A stretch of 60,563 nt of DNA from Flavobacteriales bacterium UBA7690 (GTDB lineage: Bacteria > Bacteroidota > Bacteroidia > Flavobacteriales_F > PHOS-HE28). The stretch's first letter is position 1; each line of letters opens with the position of its first letter. The stretch lies in contig DLGQ01000013.1 in NCBI GenBank assembly GCA_002482775.1, forward strand, positions 101,254 through 161,816. The letters are read 5' to 3'. Shown piece after piece: positions 32,770-41,177 of the stretch. The notes beneath the pieces are model-generated. The model did no database searches, was not told the DNA's origin, and worked only from the letters and a program-made list of their open reading frames with translations. Both the position numbers and the translations under genes were made by a program.

Positions 32770-33842
32770 AGCTCTTGCTGGTAGCTGCCGCCAACTCGGT
32801 GCATGTGCTGCGCTGGGCCAACGCGTTCGCGGAACGGAACATCGGAACACACCTGGCCACGCAACATGATCCGATCGCCGGTTTCGCGCCGGCCGTCCAC
32901 ATCCATAGGTTGCCGCACACCGGCGGGCTAGGCTATTTCCGCAACCGGGCAGCGCTGCGCAAGTTGGTCGCACGGCTGAAGCCCGATGTGATCAACATAC
33001 ATTATGCTTCGGGTTACGGCACTTTATCGGCTGCGATCCGTGGAACACCGGTGGTGCTGAACGTGTGGGGGAGTGATGTCTTCAGCTTTCCGCACAAGAG
33101 CCCTGTTCACCACTGGTTGATCGTTCGGAACCTTCGCCGTGCCGATCATTTGGTCTCCACCAGCGAGGCCATGGCGAAAGAAGTTCGCACGCTTTTGGGA
33201 ACCGATGTGCCGATAACCATCGTTCCGTTCGGTGTGGACACTGCGCTCTTCAAACCTGCTTCTGCACGTCCGAAGAACGGCCCGCTCGTGATCGGGACCG
33301 TGAAGACCCTGGCGCAGACCTACGGGATCGATATCCTATTGCGCTCCTTCGCCCTTGTTCCTACCCGGATGCAAGACCGCGAAGTGCGGTTGCGGATCGT
33401 GGGTACGGGCCCACAGGAAGCTGAACTTCGTGCATTGAGCAAGAGTCTAGGCATCGCGGATCGTGTTGAATTCAGGGGTGCCATAACGCACGCGGAAATA
33501 CCTGCGGAACTGGCCAGTATGGATGTGTTCGCCGCGTTGAGCAGGAGCGAAAGTTTCGGCGTCGCGGTGATCGAAGCATCGGCGTGTGGCCTACCTGTGG
33601 TAGTGAGCGATGTTGGTGGGTTGCCCGAAGTGGTGCGTGATGGCATCACCGGTATGTTGGTCCCTGTGAATGATCCACAGGCCGCGGCAAATGCCTTCAC
33701 CCAGCTTCTTTCCGATGATGGAAAGCGTTCGCGTATGGCTGCGGAAGGAAGACGATGGACACGGAGCGCCTTTGACTGGCAGGCGTGTGTGGATCGCATG
33801 ATCGACGTGTGCTCGAAGGCGCTCAACACTCCTCGGTCATGA
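32766..33842 (+). CDS. Glycosyltransferase, GT4 family
   Basis: 358 residues from a GTG start overlapping the flippase stop by four bases; the mature start VKLLLVAAANSVHVLRWANAFA is the expected first GT-B strand. Complete GT4 enzyme: N-terminal acceptor domain with DVINIHYASGYGTLSAA and VWGSDVF, hinge VPFGVDTALFKP, and C-terminal donor domain with LRIVGTGPQEAELRAL and the E-x7-E motif in SESFGVAVIEASACGLPVV. Retaining sugar transfer from a nucleotide sugar to the growing polysaccharide is expected; sugar identity cannot be told. Translationally coupled to both neighbours. Confidence 0.92.
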   Translation: MKLLLVAAANSVHVLRWANAFAERNIGTHLATQHDPIAGFAPAVHIHRLPHTGGLGYFRNRAALRKLVARLKPDVINIHYASGYGTLSAAIRGTPVVLNVWGSDVFSFPHKSPVHHWLIVRNLRRADHLVSTSEAMAKEVRTLLGTDVPITIVPFGVDTALFKPASARPKNGPLVIGTVKTLAQTYGIDILLRSFALVPTRMQDREVRLRIVGTGPQEAELRALSKSLGIADRVEFRGAITHAEIPAELASMDVFAALSRSESFGVAVIEASACGLPVVVSDVGGLPEVVRDGITGMLVPVNDPQAAANAFTQLLSDDGKRSRMAAEGRRWTRSAFDWQACVDRMIDVCSKALNTPRS

Positions 33843-34879
33843 GCATTGGCAAACCCCTTGGACCGGTCCCCACGGTACGTGTGGTGATCCCTTGCCGCAA
33901 CGAGGTGAAATACATCGAGCGTTGCCTCGTATCGCTTGTAAACGCTGATCGCACAGGACTCGCCGTGGAAGTGTGGGTTTGCGATGGACTTAGTGATGAT
34001 GGCACGCCAGCGATCATCGATCGGATCAGTGCCGTTCATCCGTGGATAATGCGCGTGGACAACACCGCGCGCACCACACCCCATGCCATGAACATCGGGT
34101 TGCGTCCGCCTGGTTACGAGGTCGGCATCATCCTGGGCGCGCATGCCGAAGTGGACAACGCCTTCCTTCAGGAGAACATCCGCTTGCTGGCTCACCATCC
34201 CGAAGTCGGATGTGTTGGCGGGGTCATCGAGAATGTCTACGACGATGATACCAGCCGCAGGATAGGTGCGGCGATGGGCCATCCGTTCGGGGTGGGCAAC
34301 GCACATTTCCGCACGGGCGCCAAAGATGGTGAGGTGGATACCGTGGCCTTCGGTGCCTACCGGCGCGAAGTGTTCGACCGGATCGGCTTTTTCGACGAGC
34401 GGTTGGTGCGCAACCAGGACGATGAGTTCAATTACCGCGTAGTGCGTTCCGGCTGGAAGATCCGCCTCTCGCACAAGATCCGCAGTCGATACTATGTGCG
34501 GGCAAGTTTTGCGCGGCTCTTTCGGCAGTATCGGCAATACGGTTATTGGAAAGTCTATGTCAACCGCATCCATGGTAGTATAACCACCGTGCGGCAATTG
34601 ATACCCGCGGTGTTCGTAGCGTACCTCCTTATCGGTGGTTTAGCGGCCGTGATCTGGTCGCCGCTCGCAGGGCTCTATCTTGTTGGTATCCTGCTCTATC
34701 TGCTCGTCGCCAAGATCAGTGCAATGCGCGCCGCTACGAGGCTGTCGGATGTGGCTGGCATCGTTTGGGCGTTCCTGATCCTGCACGTTTCATACGGCTG
34801 GGGTTATTTGCATGGCATCTGGGATCTTCTGGTGCTCCGTCGCGAGCCTGGAACGAAGTCCCACACCCTGACCCGGTAA
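33839..34879 (+). CDS. Glycosyltransferase, GT2 family with C-terminal membrane helices
   Basis: 346 residues from the ATG at 33839 (ATGA overlap). GT-A fold with VVIPCRNEVKYIERCLVSLV, VWVCDGLSDDGT and a GAHAEVD acidic motif, then RNQDDEFNYRVVRSGWKI, the usual acceptor-side ED motif. The last 90 residues hold about three transmembrane helices (VFVAYLLIGGLAAVIW, GLYLVGILLYLLVAKI, WAFLILHVSYGWGYL), as in ExoA-type enzymes. An inverting transfer to a lipid-linked acceptor at the inner membrane is likely. A 137-base gap follows. Confidence 0.9.
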   Translation: MSIGKPLGPVPTVRVVIPCRNEVKYIERCLVSLVNADRTGLAVEVWVCDGLSDDGTPAIIDRISAVHPWIMRVDNTARTTPHAMNIGLRPPGYEVGIILGAHAEVDNAFLQENIRLLAHHPEVGCVGGVIENVYDDDTSRRIGAAMGHPFGVGNAHFRTGAKDGEVDTVAFGAYRREVFDRIGFFDERLVRNQDDEFNYRVVRSGWKIRLSHKIRSRYYVRASFARLFRQYRQYGYWKVYVNRIHGSITTVRQLIPAVFVAYLLIGGLAAVIWSPLAGLYLVGILLYLLVAKISAMRAATRLSDVAGIVWAFLILHVSYGWGYLHGIWDLLVLRREPGTKSHTLTR

Positions 34880-34904
34880 GGCGCGCGCCACCCACCGCCT
34901 TTGT

Positions 34905-34912
34905 TACTTTTG
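34905..34912 (+). promoter_or_regulatory. -7-like box before the ABC exporter genes
   Basis: TACTTTTG, exact match to TAnnTTTG, in the 137-base gap ahead of the ABC permease gene, 104 bases before its ATG. It may start a second transcript within the polysaccharide locus. Confidence 0.5.
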
Positions 34913-35016
34913 GCGGATGCCATCGCCATGCGTGATCGCACATACCACCGCAGTTCCCGTATGCAGCCACCGCACTTCGTCGTCTCCCAGGTGAAGCACG
35001 TCAACCCTTGTCGGCG

Positions 35017-35862
35017 ATGACGGCGAAGCATCGCGTGGTGATCGAGCCCGGTTCCGGTAGCCAGAATTACTGGGGCGATCTGTGGCAGTACCGAGGCTTG
35101 TTGCTCTTTTTGGCTTGGCGCGATCTGGCGGTGCGTTACAAACAGACCACCATCGGCGTGCTGTGGGCCGTCGTCCGGCCGTTGCTCACCATCGGCGCCA
35201 TGTGGTTCATCGGCTGGCTCTTCGGCAGCAACGTTCCGGAGGGTACTCCGCGTATCCTCATCGTCTGTGCGGCCACCTTGCCTTGGCAGTTCTTCGCCAC
35301 GTCGTTCAGTGAAACGGCCAATTCGCTGGTTGCCAATTCCAACCTGCTCACCAAGGTCTACTTCCCCCGGTTGATCCTGCCGTTCAGCACCGTGCTCGTT
35401 AGCGCGATCGATCTGTTGGTCGCGTTGCTGATCATGGTCGTGCTGATGGCTTTCTACGCCTATTTGCCGGGGCCGGAAGTCGTGCTCTTGCCGGTCTTCA
35501 TCCTGCTCACGTTGGTCAGCTCGCTCGGTGCCGGGTTGCTCATCGCTGCGCTGAACGTGAAGTACCGCGACTTCCGCTACCTCATCCCGTTCATCGTGCA
35601 GTTCGGGTTGTATGTGACTCCTGTGGCCTTCACCAGCCAGGATGTGTTCGGCAACCCCGACATTCCCGAAGCGCTCAAGTACCTCTATGCCTGCAACCCG
35701 ATGGTGGCCGCCGTGGATGGCTTCCGCTATGCGCTGTTCGGTGCATCACAACCCATCCACTGGGTCGGATTCGGCATCTCCAGCTGTATCTCGCTCGTCT
35801 TGTTGATCATCGGGATCGTTTATTTCCGTCGCACCGAACGTGGTTTCGCAGATACCATCTAA
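35017..35862 (+). CDS. ABC-2 polysaccharide exporter permease (Wzm-like)
   Basis: 281 residues from the ATG at 35017. Six transmembrane helices in the ABC-2 permease layout: the N-terminal amphipathic segment (DLWQYRGLLLFLAWRDLAVRYKQTTIGVLWAVVRPLL) is the hallmark of Wzm/KpsM/TagG-type exporters, followed by FATSFSETANSLVANSNLLTKVYFPR and LIPFIVQFGLYVTPVAFTS. It forms the membrane channel that exports a completed lipid-linked polysaccharide. The ATPase gene follows after three bases. Confidence 0.94.
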   Translation: MTAKHRVVIEPGSGSQNYWGDLWQYRGLLLFLAWRDLAVRYKQTTIGVLWAVVRPLLTIGAMWFIGWLFGSNVPEGTPRILIVCAATLPWQFFATSFSETANSLVANSNLLTKVYFPRLILPFSTVLVSAIDLLVALLIMVVLMAFYAYLPGPEVVLLPVFILLTLVSSLGAGLLIAALNVKYRDFRYLIPFIVQFGLYVTPVAFTSQDVFGNPDIPEALKYLYACNPMVAAVDGFRYALFGASQPIHWVGFGISSCISLVLLIIGIVYFRRTERGFADTI

Positions 35863-35865
35863 GGC

Positions 35866-37113
35866 ATGAGCGGACCGATCATACGCGTCGAGGGCCTGGG
35901 GAAACGCTTTACCCTGCACCACAAGCAACGTGAACGGTATACCGCGCTGCGCGATGTGCTTTCAGAGCGCGCTCGTTCACTTTTCCGGCCGGACAAGTCG
36001 CAGGCCAGCACTTCGGACTTCTGGGCGCTTAAGGATCTTTCGTTCGACATCCAAGCGGGCGATCGTGTGGGCATCATCGGCCGTAACGGAGCGGGTAAGT
36101 CCACGCTGTTGAAGGTCCTCAGCCGTATCGTGGATCCCACGAAGGGGCGTGTCACCATCGAAGGTCGTCTCGCCTCGCTTCTCGAAGTAGGCACCGGATT
36201 CCACCCCGAGCTCAGCGGTCGCGAGAACATCTATCTCAATGGAGCCATCTTGGGGATGAGCCGCAAGGAGATCACCGCCAAGTTCGACGAGATCGTGGCG
36301 TTCGCCGATGTGGAGCGCTTCCTGGATACCCCGGTGAAGCGCTACTCCAGCGGCATGTACGTGCGCTTGGCATTCGCGGTGGCGGCGCATCTGGAGCCGG
36401 AGATCCTCGTGGTGGATGAGGTCCTTGCCGTTGGGGACGCCGAGTTCCAGCGCAAGTGCTTGGGCAAGATGAAGGAGGTGGCCATGGGTGGCCGTACGGT
36501 GCTCTTCGTTTCGCACAACATGGCCGCGATCCAGAACCTCTGCAGCACCGCGATCTACCTGAAACAAGGTCAATTGATCACACAGGGCGCCACAGCTGAT
36601 GTATTGACCGCCTACTTGAAGGACACCGGATCCGCTGCCCGTATGGACCTTAGCGAACGTCCGGATAGGCAAGGCAATGGAGCCATCCGCTTCACGGGAT
36701 TCTACCTCTCTGATGAGGATGGACGCGAACTCGCTGCTGCCCAGTCAGGGGCCACAGTGGTGTTCAATTTCGACATCGAAGCGCGATCAGCACCGTTGCG
36801 TGATGTCAAAGTGGCCATGGGTATCGATGATCAGTACGGGCAGCGCATCACCCACCTCAGCAACGAGGTGGCCGGGCAGGTCTTCGCACAAGCGGATGGG
36901 ATGAAGCGTCTTTCCATCCGCGTGCCGCGTTGTCCGCTGCGCAACGGGAATTACACCTTCACCCTGTTCTCCTCGGTGAACGGCGAGATCGCGGACTACC
37001 TATTGAACGCCGGAGGGTTCCATGTGGAGTCCGGCGACTATTTCGGCACGGGCCGCACCCCGGCAGAGGATCAAGGCACCTTCTTCGTGGATCATTCATT
37101 CAACCTGAGCTAG
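35866..37113 (+). CDS. ABC polysaccharide exporter ATPase with C-terminal domain (Wzt-like)
   Basis: 415 residues. ATPase domain 1-250: Walker A GRNGAGKST (72-80), signature YSSGMYVRLAFA (160-171), Walker B ILVVDEVLAVGD (180-191), H-loop SHN (216-218). Residues about 265-415 form the beta-sandwich seen in Wzt proteins of O-antigen exporters that recognise a cap at the non-reducing end of the glycan (for example E. coli O9a). Here the region includes VVFNFDIEARSAPLRDVKVAMGI and NGNYTFTLFSSVNGEIADYL. It powers export together with Wzm. The next gene starts right after its stop. Confidence 0.94.
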   Translation: MSGPIIRVEGLGKRFTLHHKQRERYTALRDVLSERARSLFRPDKSQASTSDFWALKDLSFDIQAGDRVGIIGRNGAGKSTLLKVLSRIVDPTKGRVTIEGRLASLLEVGTGFHPELSGRENIYLNGAILGMSRKEITAKFDEIVAFADVERFLDTPVKRYSSGMYVRLAFAVAAHLEPEILVVDEVLAVGDAEFQRKCLGKMKEVAMGGRTVLFVSHNMAAIQNLCSTAIYLKQGQLITQGATADVLTAYLKDTGSAARMDLSERPDRQGNGAIRFTGFYLSDEDGRELAAAQSGATVVFNFDIEARSAPLRDVKVAMGIDDQYGQRITHLSNEVAGQVFAQADGMKRLSIRVPRCPLRNGNYTFTLFSSVNGEIADYLLNAGGFHVESGDYFGTGRTPAEDQGTFFVDHSFNLS

Positions 37114-37818
37114 GTGAGCAACTTGATCTACTTCCTGCGGCAGATCAAGTACAACCGTGCGCACGGAATGAAGTGGTCGCAGGTGCGCTACTTCTTCCGC
37201 TGGCAACGTTCATTGCAACAGGGGTCATCATCGTTGAAGGATCGCTCAGCCTGGCTCACGTTCCCCGCACTCGATAAGTTGGACCGGTGGGCAAGGCCAG
37301 AGCATCGCGTATTCGAATATGGTGGGGGGGGGAGCACACTTTTCTGGTGTGATCGCGTGGGTGAGGTCATCACCGTGGAGCACGATGCAGGATGGTTCAA
37401 GGCGTTGGAGGAACGTATGGCCCATGAGCACCGTGCACGTTGGACCGGCCACGCCATTCCCGCTGAAGTGGGCGCGCTGGTGCCTTTCCCCGATCCGGCC
37501 GTTCCCGAACACTTCGCCTCTGCGGATCTTGCATCGGTGGGTATGAATTTCCAAGCGTACGTCAGCAGTATCCTCCAGTATCCCGATGAGCATTTCGATG
37601 CCATCCTTGTTGATGGTAGGGCGCGCACTTCGTGCATCCGCTTATGCATACCTAAACTGAAGCGCGATGGATTGTTGATCCTGGACAACGCGGAGCGCAC
37701 CTACTACACGGATAGGAACCAGGATGTATTGGCTGCGTTCTCCGTGCAACTTGCTGGTATGGCCCCTGTGATCTACAACCGCGATCCATCGGAAACACGC
37801 ATATACCGCAAACGTTGA
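37114..37818 (+). CDS. SAM-dependent methyltransferase-like protein
   Basis: 234 residues starting at GTG directly after the ABC ATPase stop. Class I methyltransferase fold: motif I is RVFEYGGGGSTLFW (EYGxGGST type, Gly70-Thr75), followed by ITVEHDAGWFKALEERM, DAILVDGRARTSC and LLILDNAERTYY. Nine consecutive G bases (37324-37332) encode three of the motif glycines, a possible slippage site. Its position next to a Wzt with a C-terminal domain suggests it may modify the exported glycan, for example as a terminating methyl group. Substrate not shown. Confidence 0.8.
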   Translation: MSNLIYFLRQIKYNRAHGMKWSQVRYFFRWQRSLQQGSSSLKDRSAWLTFPALDKLDRWARPEHRVFEYGGGGSTLFWCDRVGEVITVEHDAGWFKALEERMAHEHRARWTGHAIPAEVGALVPFPDPAVPEHFASADLASVGMNFQAYVSSILQYPDEHFDAILVDGRARTSCIRLCIPKLKRDGLLILDNAERTYYTDRNQDVLAAFSVQLAGMAPVIYNRDPSETRIYRKR

Positions 37819-39410
37819 TGAGCGCTGCCCCCGTCGCCATATTCGCCTACAAACGCCCCCAAGCGCTGAAGCGGATGCTGGAGGGGTTGCAACGCAATGA
37901 ACGCTTCGCCGAGAGCCCGGTCATCGTCTTTTGCGACGGGGCCAGAAAAGGTGCATCACATGCCGAACGCATAGGGATCCAACAGGTACGCGACCTGGCG
38001 AAGGCCATATCGGGCAGCCTCTCGTTGGAAGTCGTGGAAGCCCCAGCGAACAAAGGTCTTGCACGATCCGTGATCGAGGGGGTGACACGCGTTGTTGAAG
38101 CCCATGGCCGTATCATCGTGGTGGAGGATGATGCCGTGTTGTCGCCGTACTTCCTGCGCTTCATGAACGATGCACTGGATCGTTTCGCAGAGGTGGAGAA
38201 CGTACATTCGGTAGGCTCGTGGAACTACTTCGCGGAGCCGGATGCCCTCCAGGGTGATTTCTTCCTGCGCTACCCCGATAGCTTGGCATGGGCCACGTGG
38301 AAGCGTAGTTGGGATCTCTTCGAGAAGGATGGCGAGGTGCTGAAGTCCCGCCTGAAGGAGAAAGGGCTCTGGAACACACTGGATGCCGACGGCCGGGTTT
38401 CCTATTTCTCCACCATGTTGAACGCCCAGATCAAAGGCGCGATCGATAGTTGGGCCATCCGCTGGACAGCCACAAGCGTGCTGCATGGCAAGGTGAACTA
38501 CTATCCGCGGATCACCATGGCTTTGAACAAGGGTTTCGGTGCCGATGCTACGCACGAGAACGCACCGGACCACAACGAGGACCTTGTTCTGGCCGAAGTG
38601 CCATGGACCGTTGACAGTAAGGAAGCCGTGGAAACCCCAGCCGCCATTGCGGCCTGGACGGAATATGTGCGCATGAATTTCGAAGGTGGTCGTGACCGAT
38701 CGCTGAAGACACGGGTGTGGCGTGCCATGCCCGAAGGAATGCGCAAATGGTACGGTCGCACCAAAGCCCGGTCCTCGGCGGATCCCACTGCATTGGCGTT
38801 CGAGCCGGTATCGCGCGTCTTCGGTTTCGATCGTGGTCTTCCCATAGACCGGTATTACATCGAACGTTTCTTGGCGAAAAACGCCCCGCTGATCAAAGGT
38901 CACGTGATGGAGATCGAGGAATCCACTTACTCGGATCGCTTCGGACGGGCCACCAGAACGGAACGTTTGCGCTACACCGGTGAGCCTGGACCGGGGATCC
39001 GCATCGGGGATCTTACCAAGCCCGAAACGTTGCCCGAAGGGGAGTTGGATGCCTTCATCTGTACCCAGACCCTGAATTTCATCTACGACATGAAAGCAGC
39101 TGTTGTCGGGTTGCATCATGCACTGAAGCCCGGAGGTCATGCATTGGTCACCGTGGCTGGCTTGGTGCAGATCTCGCGTTTCGATGCCGACCGTTGGGGT
39201 GATTTCTGGCGGTTCACGCCGCAGAGTGCTCAGCGCTTGTTCGAAGAGGTGTTCGGTAGCGCACAGGTCCATGTTGAAGCCTTCGGGAACTCCTATGCCG
39301 TGGCCTGCTTGCACAAGGGCTTCGCAACGGAAGAATGCGACAAGGCCCTATTGGATAAAGCGGATCCGGATTACCCGCTGCTCATCACCATCAAAGCACG
39401 CAAAGCATGA
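37818..39410 (+). CDS. Bifunctional glycosyltransferase-methyltransferase-like fusion
   Basis: 530 residues from the ATG at 37818 (TGATG overlap with the previous gene). N-terminal about 1-245 is a GNT-I-type GT-A domain: APVAIFAYKRPQALKRML, VIVFCDGARKGASH, NKGLARSVIEGVTRVV, GRIIVVEDDAVLSPYFLRFM, VHSVGSWNYFA. C-terminal about 350-530 is methyltransferase-like (YYIERFLAKNAPLIKGHVMEIE, then LDAFICTQTLNFIYD and ALKPGGHALVT), type 11 style. Two activities in one chain imply addition of a sugar followed by methylation. The donor is unknown. ATGA overlap with the FkbM gene. Confidence 0.82.
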   Translation: MSAAPVAIFAYKRPQALKRMLEGLQRNERFAESPVIVFCDGARKGASHAERIGIQQVRDLAKAISGSLSLEVVEAPANKGLARSVIEGVTRVVEAHGRIIVVEDDAVLSPYFLRFMNDALDRFAEVENVHSVGSWNYFAEPDALQGDFFLRYPDSLAWATWKRSWDLFEKDGEVLKSRLKEKGLWNTLDADGRVSYFSTMLNAQIKGAIDSWAIRWTATSVLHGKVNYYPRITMALNKGFGADATHENAPDHNEDLVLAEVPWTVDSKEAVETPAAIAAWTEYVRMNFEGGRDRSLKTRVWRAMPEGMRKWYGRTKARSSADPTALAFEPVSRVFGFDRGLPIDRYYIERFLAKNAPLIKGHVMEIEESTYSDRFGRATRTERLRYTGEPGPGIRIGDLTKPETLPEGELDAFICTQTLNFIYDMKAAVVGLHHALKPGGHALVTVAGLVQISRFDADRWGDFWRFTPQSAQRLFEEVFGSAQVHVEAFGNSYAVACLHKGFATEECDKALLDKADPDYPLLITIKARKA

Positions 39411-40186
39411 AAGCGTTGATCCGCCGTGTGCTGCATGGTCCACCCTCGGAAGAGAACAAGCTGATAAGTGAAGCATCGGTCTTTCCACGCTATACGCCGA
39501 CGACCATCGCGTACCGCGGCATGCGCCTCGCCGTTACGGACATGCTATCCGTGGCCTGGCAGATCAAGGAGTTCTTCGGGGATGAACGGATGAAGTTCCA
39601 GGCGAACACGGAGCGGCCATTGATCATCGACTGTGGGGCGAACGTAGGCGTATCCATTCTGTACTACAGATCGATATTCCCCCACGCACAGGTGGTCTGT
39701 TTCGAGCCGGACGCGCAGGTGTTCGCATGCCTTGAAGCCAATCTTGCCGAGAACGGGATAACCGATGTGCAATGCCGGAAGGAAGTGGTCTGGGTGCATG
39801 ACCAAGGTGTGCGGTTCGGCAGTGAAGGTGCCGATGGCGGCTCCATCCTGCGGGAAACCAATGCTGCCGTGCTGCCTTCGATCCGCCTCCGTGATATGCT
39901 GGTGGAACATGCGTCCATCGACCTGTTGAAGATCGATATCGAAGGAGCGGAGTGCGATGTCCTGCTGGATTGCGACATGGAACTCGCGCGCGTGCGCAAC
40001 CTGTACGTCGAATACCATTCCTTCCCCGATAGGCCCCAACAGCTCCATGCGCTGCTCGGTCTCTTGCAACGTGCCGGATTCCGCTACTACATCGAGCGTA
40101 TCGGTGTGCATCACAAGCATCCGTTCGCTGGTCTGGAGCAGGCGGAGATGGATATGCAACTCGATATCCATGCCGTCCGGATCTAG
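39407..40186 (+). CDS. FkbM family methyltransferase
   Basis: 259 residues from the ATG at 39407 (ATGA overlap). FkbM-type O-methyltransferase: LIIDCGANVGVSILYYRSIFPHAQVVCFEPDAQVFACLEANLAENG gives SAM-binding motifs I and II, followed by MLVEHASIDLLKIDIEGAECDVLLDCD, the family-typical LKIDIEGAE. Members methylate hydroxyls of polyketides and sugars. In this context a sugar O-methyltransferase acting on the polysaccharide is likely. It overlaps the deacetylase gene by 17 bases. Confidence 0.9.
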   Translation: MKALIRRVLHGPPSEENKLISEASVFPRYTPTTIAYRGMRLAVTDMLSVAWQIKEFFGDERMKFQANTERPLIIDCGANVGVSILYYRSIFPHAQVVCFEPDAQVFACLEANLAENGITDVQCRKEVVWVHDQGVRFGSEGADGGSILRETNAAVLPSIRLRDMLVEHASIDLLKIDIEGAECDVLLDCDMELARVRNLYVEYHSFPDRPQQLHALLGLLQRAGFRYYIERIGVHHKHPFAGLEQAEMDMQLDIHAVRI

Positions 40187-41177
40187 CATCAAGGATGGGC
40201 TTAGGCCTATCGTCCATCGGCTGAGGCATCGGCGTGATTCGCTCCTCTGTGGGAGTTGTGCCGTGCTGCTCTACCACCGGGTCACGGAGATCCCCACCGA
40301 TCCACAGCAACTCGCGGTGAGGCCTGCACACTTCAATGAGCACTTGGCCGTGTTGAAGAAGAACTACCACGTGCTTTCGATCACCGAGTTCGATGAGCTG
40401 TTGCTGAAGCGCAAGAAGTTCCCACCGAATGCTGTGCTGCTCACCTTTGATGATGGGTACGCGGATAACCATCTGGAGGCGCGACCCATTCTGGAGAGGC
40501 ACGGCCTACAAGCGCTCTTCTACATCGCGACGGATCACATCGGAAGTGGACGCGAATTCTGGTGGGATGAGTTGGAGCGTATGTTCTTGGTGAATGACAA
40601 CCTCCCAATGGACCTTGCCTTTGCACGGGATCGCGTACGGATCAACTGGTCGGCCCCCGGGGCAGCAAGTAGCGTAGAACGTGGCTCAACCTACGAGAAC
40701 CAGCTCAACGTGATGCGAAGGCTCCCTTCGGCTTTGCGCGAGGAGATACTCGGAGAGCTAAGAGTGGTGTTGAACTCGGCCGTCGCGCGCACCACCCACT
40801 TGCCCATGTCGGTGGAACAGTTGCGTGCGTTCTCCGGGTCACCTTCCGTCGTCCTCGGTGCGCATACGTTGGGCCATCCGTCGCTGGCACACTTGAGCAG
40901 CAACGAACAGCAACACGAGATCGCTGGTTCCAAACGCGCGTTGGAGGTCTTGGTAGGAATGCCGGTGAAGTACTTTTCCTATCCCTTCGGTACTGGTGCT
41001 GATTTCAATGCAACGACAGAAGCGCTCGCTCGGGAGGCAGGCTTTCTGCACGTGGCAGCGAACTATCCCGGTATGGTGCATGCACGACGATCCCCGATCA
41101 GCTTCCCGCGCTATTTGGTGCGCGATTGGGAAGGTCCGCAGTTCAGCAAGGAGATCCAACGGTTCTTCCGCAGATGA
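40170..41177 (+). CDS. Polysaccharide deacetylase (NodB/CE4 family)
   Basis: 335 residues from the ATG at 40170, which overlaps the preceding gene by 17 bases; other starts give longer non-conserved extensions. CE4 motifs: LTFDDGYADN (catalytic Asp94, Asp95), GAHTLGHPSLAHL (zinc ligands His232 and His236 of the HxxxH motif), and YFSYPFGTGADFNATTEALA. No signal peptide, so it probably acts on a lipid-linked intermediate on the cytoplasmic side or on a nucleotide-sugar derivative. It would remove N-acetyl groups from the glycan. Coupled to the next gene by ATGA. Confidence 0.9.
   Translation: MPSGSSIKDGLRPIVHRLRHRRDSLLCGSCAVLLYHRVTEIPTDPQQLAVRPAHFNEHLAVLKKNYHVLSITEFDELLLKRKKFPPNAVLLTFDDGYADNHLEARPILERHGLQALFYIATDHIGSGREFWWDELERMFLVNDNLPMDLAFARDRVRINWSAPGAASSVERGSTYENQLNVMRRLPSALREEILGELRVVLNSAVARTTHLPMSVEQLRAFSGSPSVVLGAHTLGHPSLAHLSSNEQQHEIAGSKRALEVLVGMPVKYFSYPFGTGADFNATTEALAREAGFLHVAANYPGMVHARRSPISFPRYLVRDWEGPQFSKEIQRFFRR

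Noticed and set aside
33320..34597. Minus-strand open frame of 425 codons opposite GT4/GT2 genes
   Set aside because: It spans two well-supported overlapping glycosyltransferase genes and has no recognisable motif; it is a composition shadow.
37324..37332. Sequencing frameshift in the G9 tract
   Set aside because: The reading frame is intact through the tract and gives a correct methyltransferase motif on both sides, so no error needs to be assumed.
37956..39314. Minus-strand open frame of 452 codons opposite the GT-methyltransferase gene
   Set aside because: It mirrors a convincing coding gene on the + strand with clear glycosyltransferase motifs; long antisense frames are expected at this GC content, and its translation has no domain pattern.
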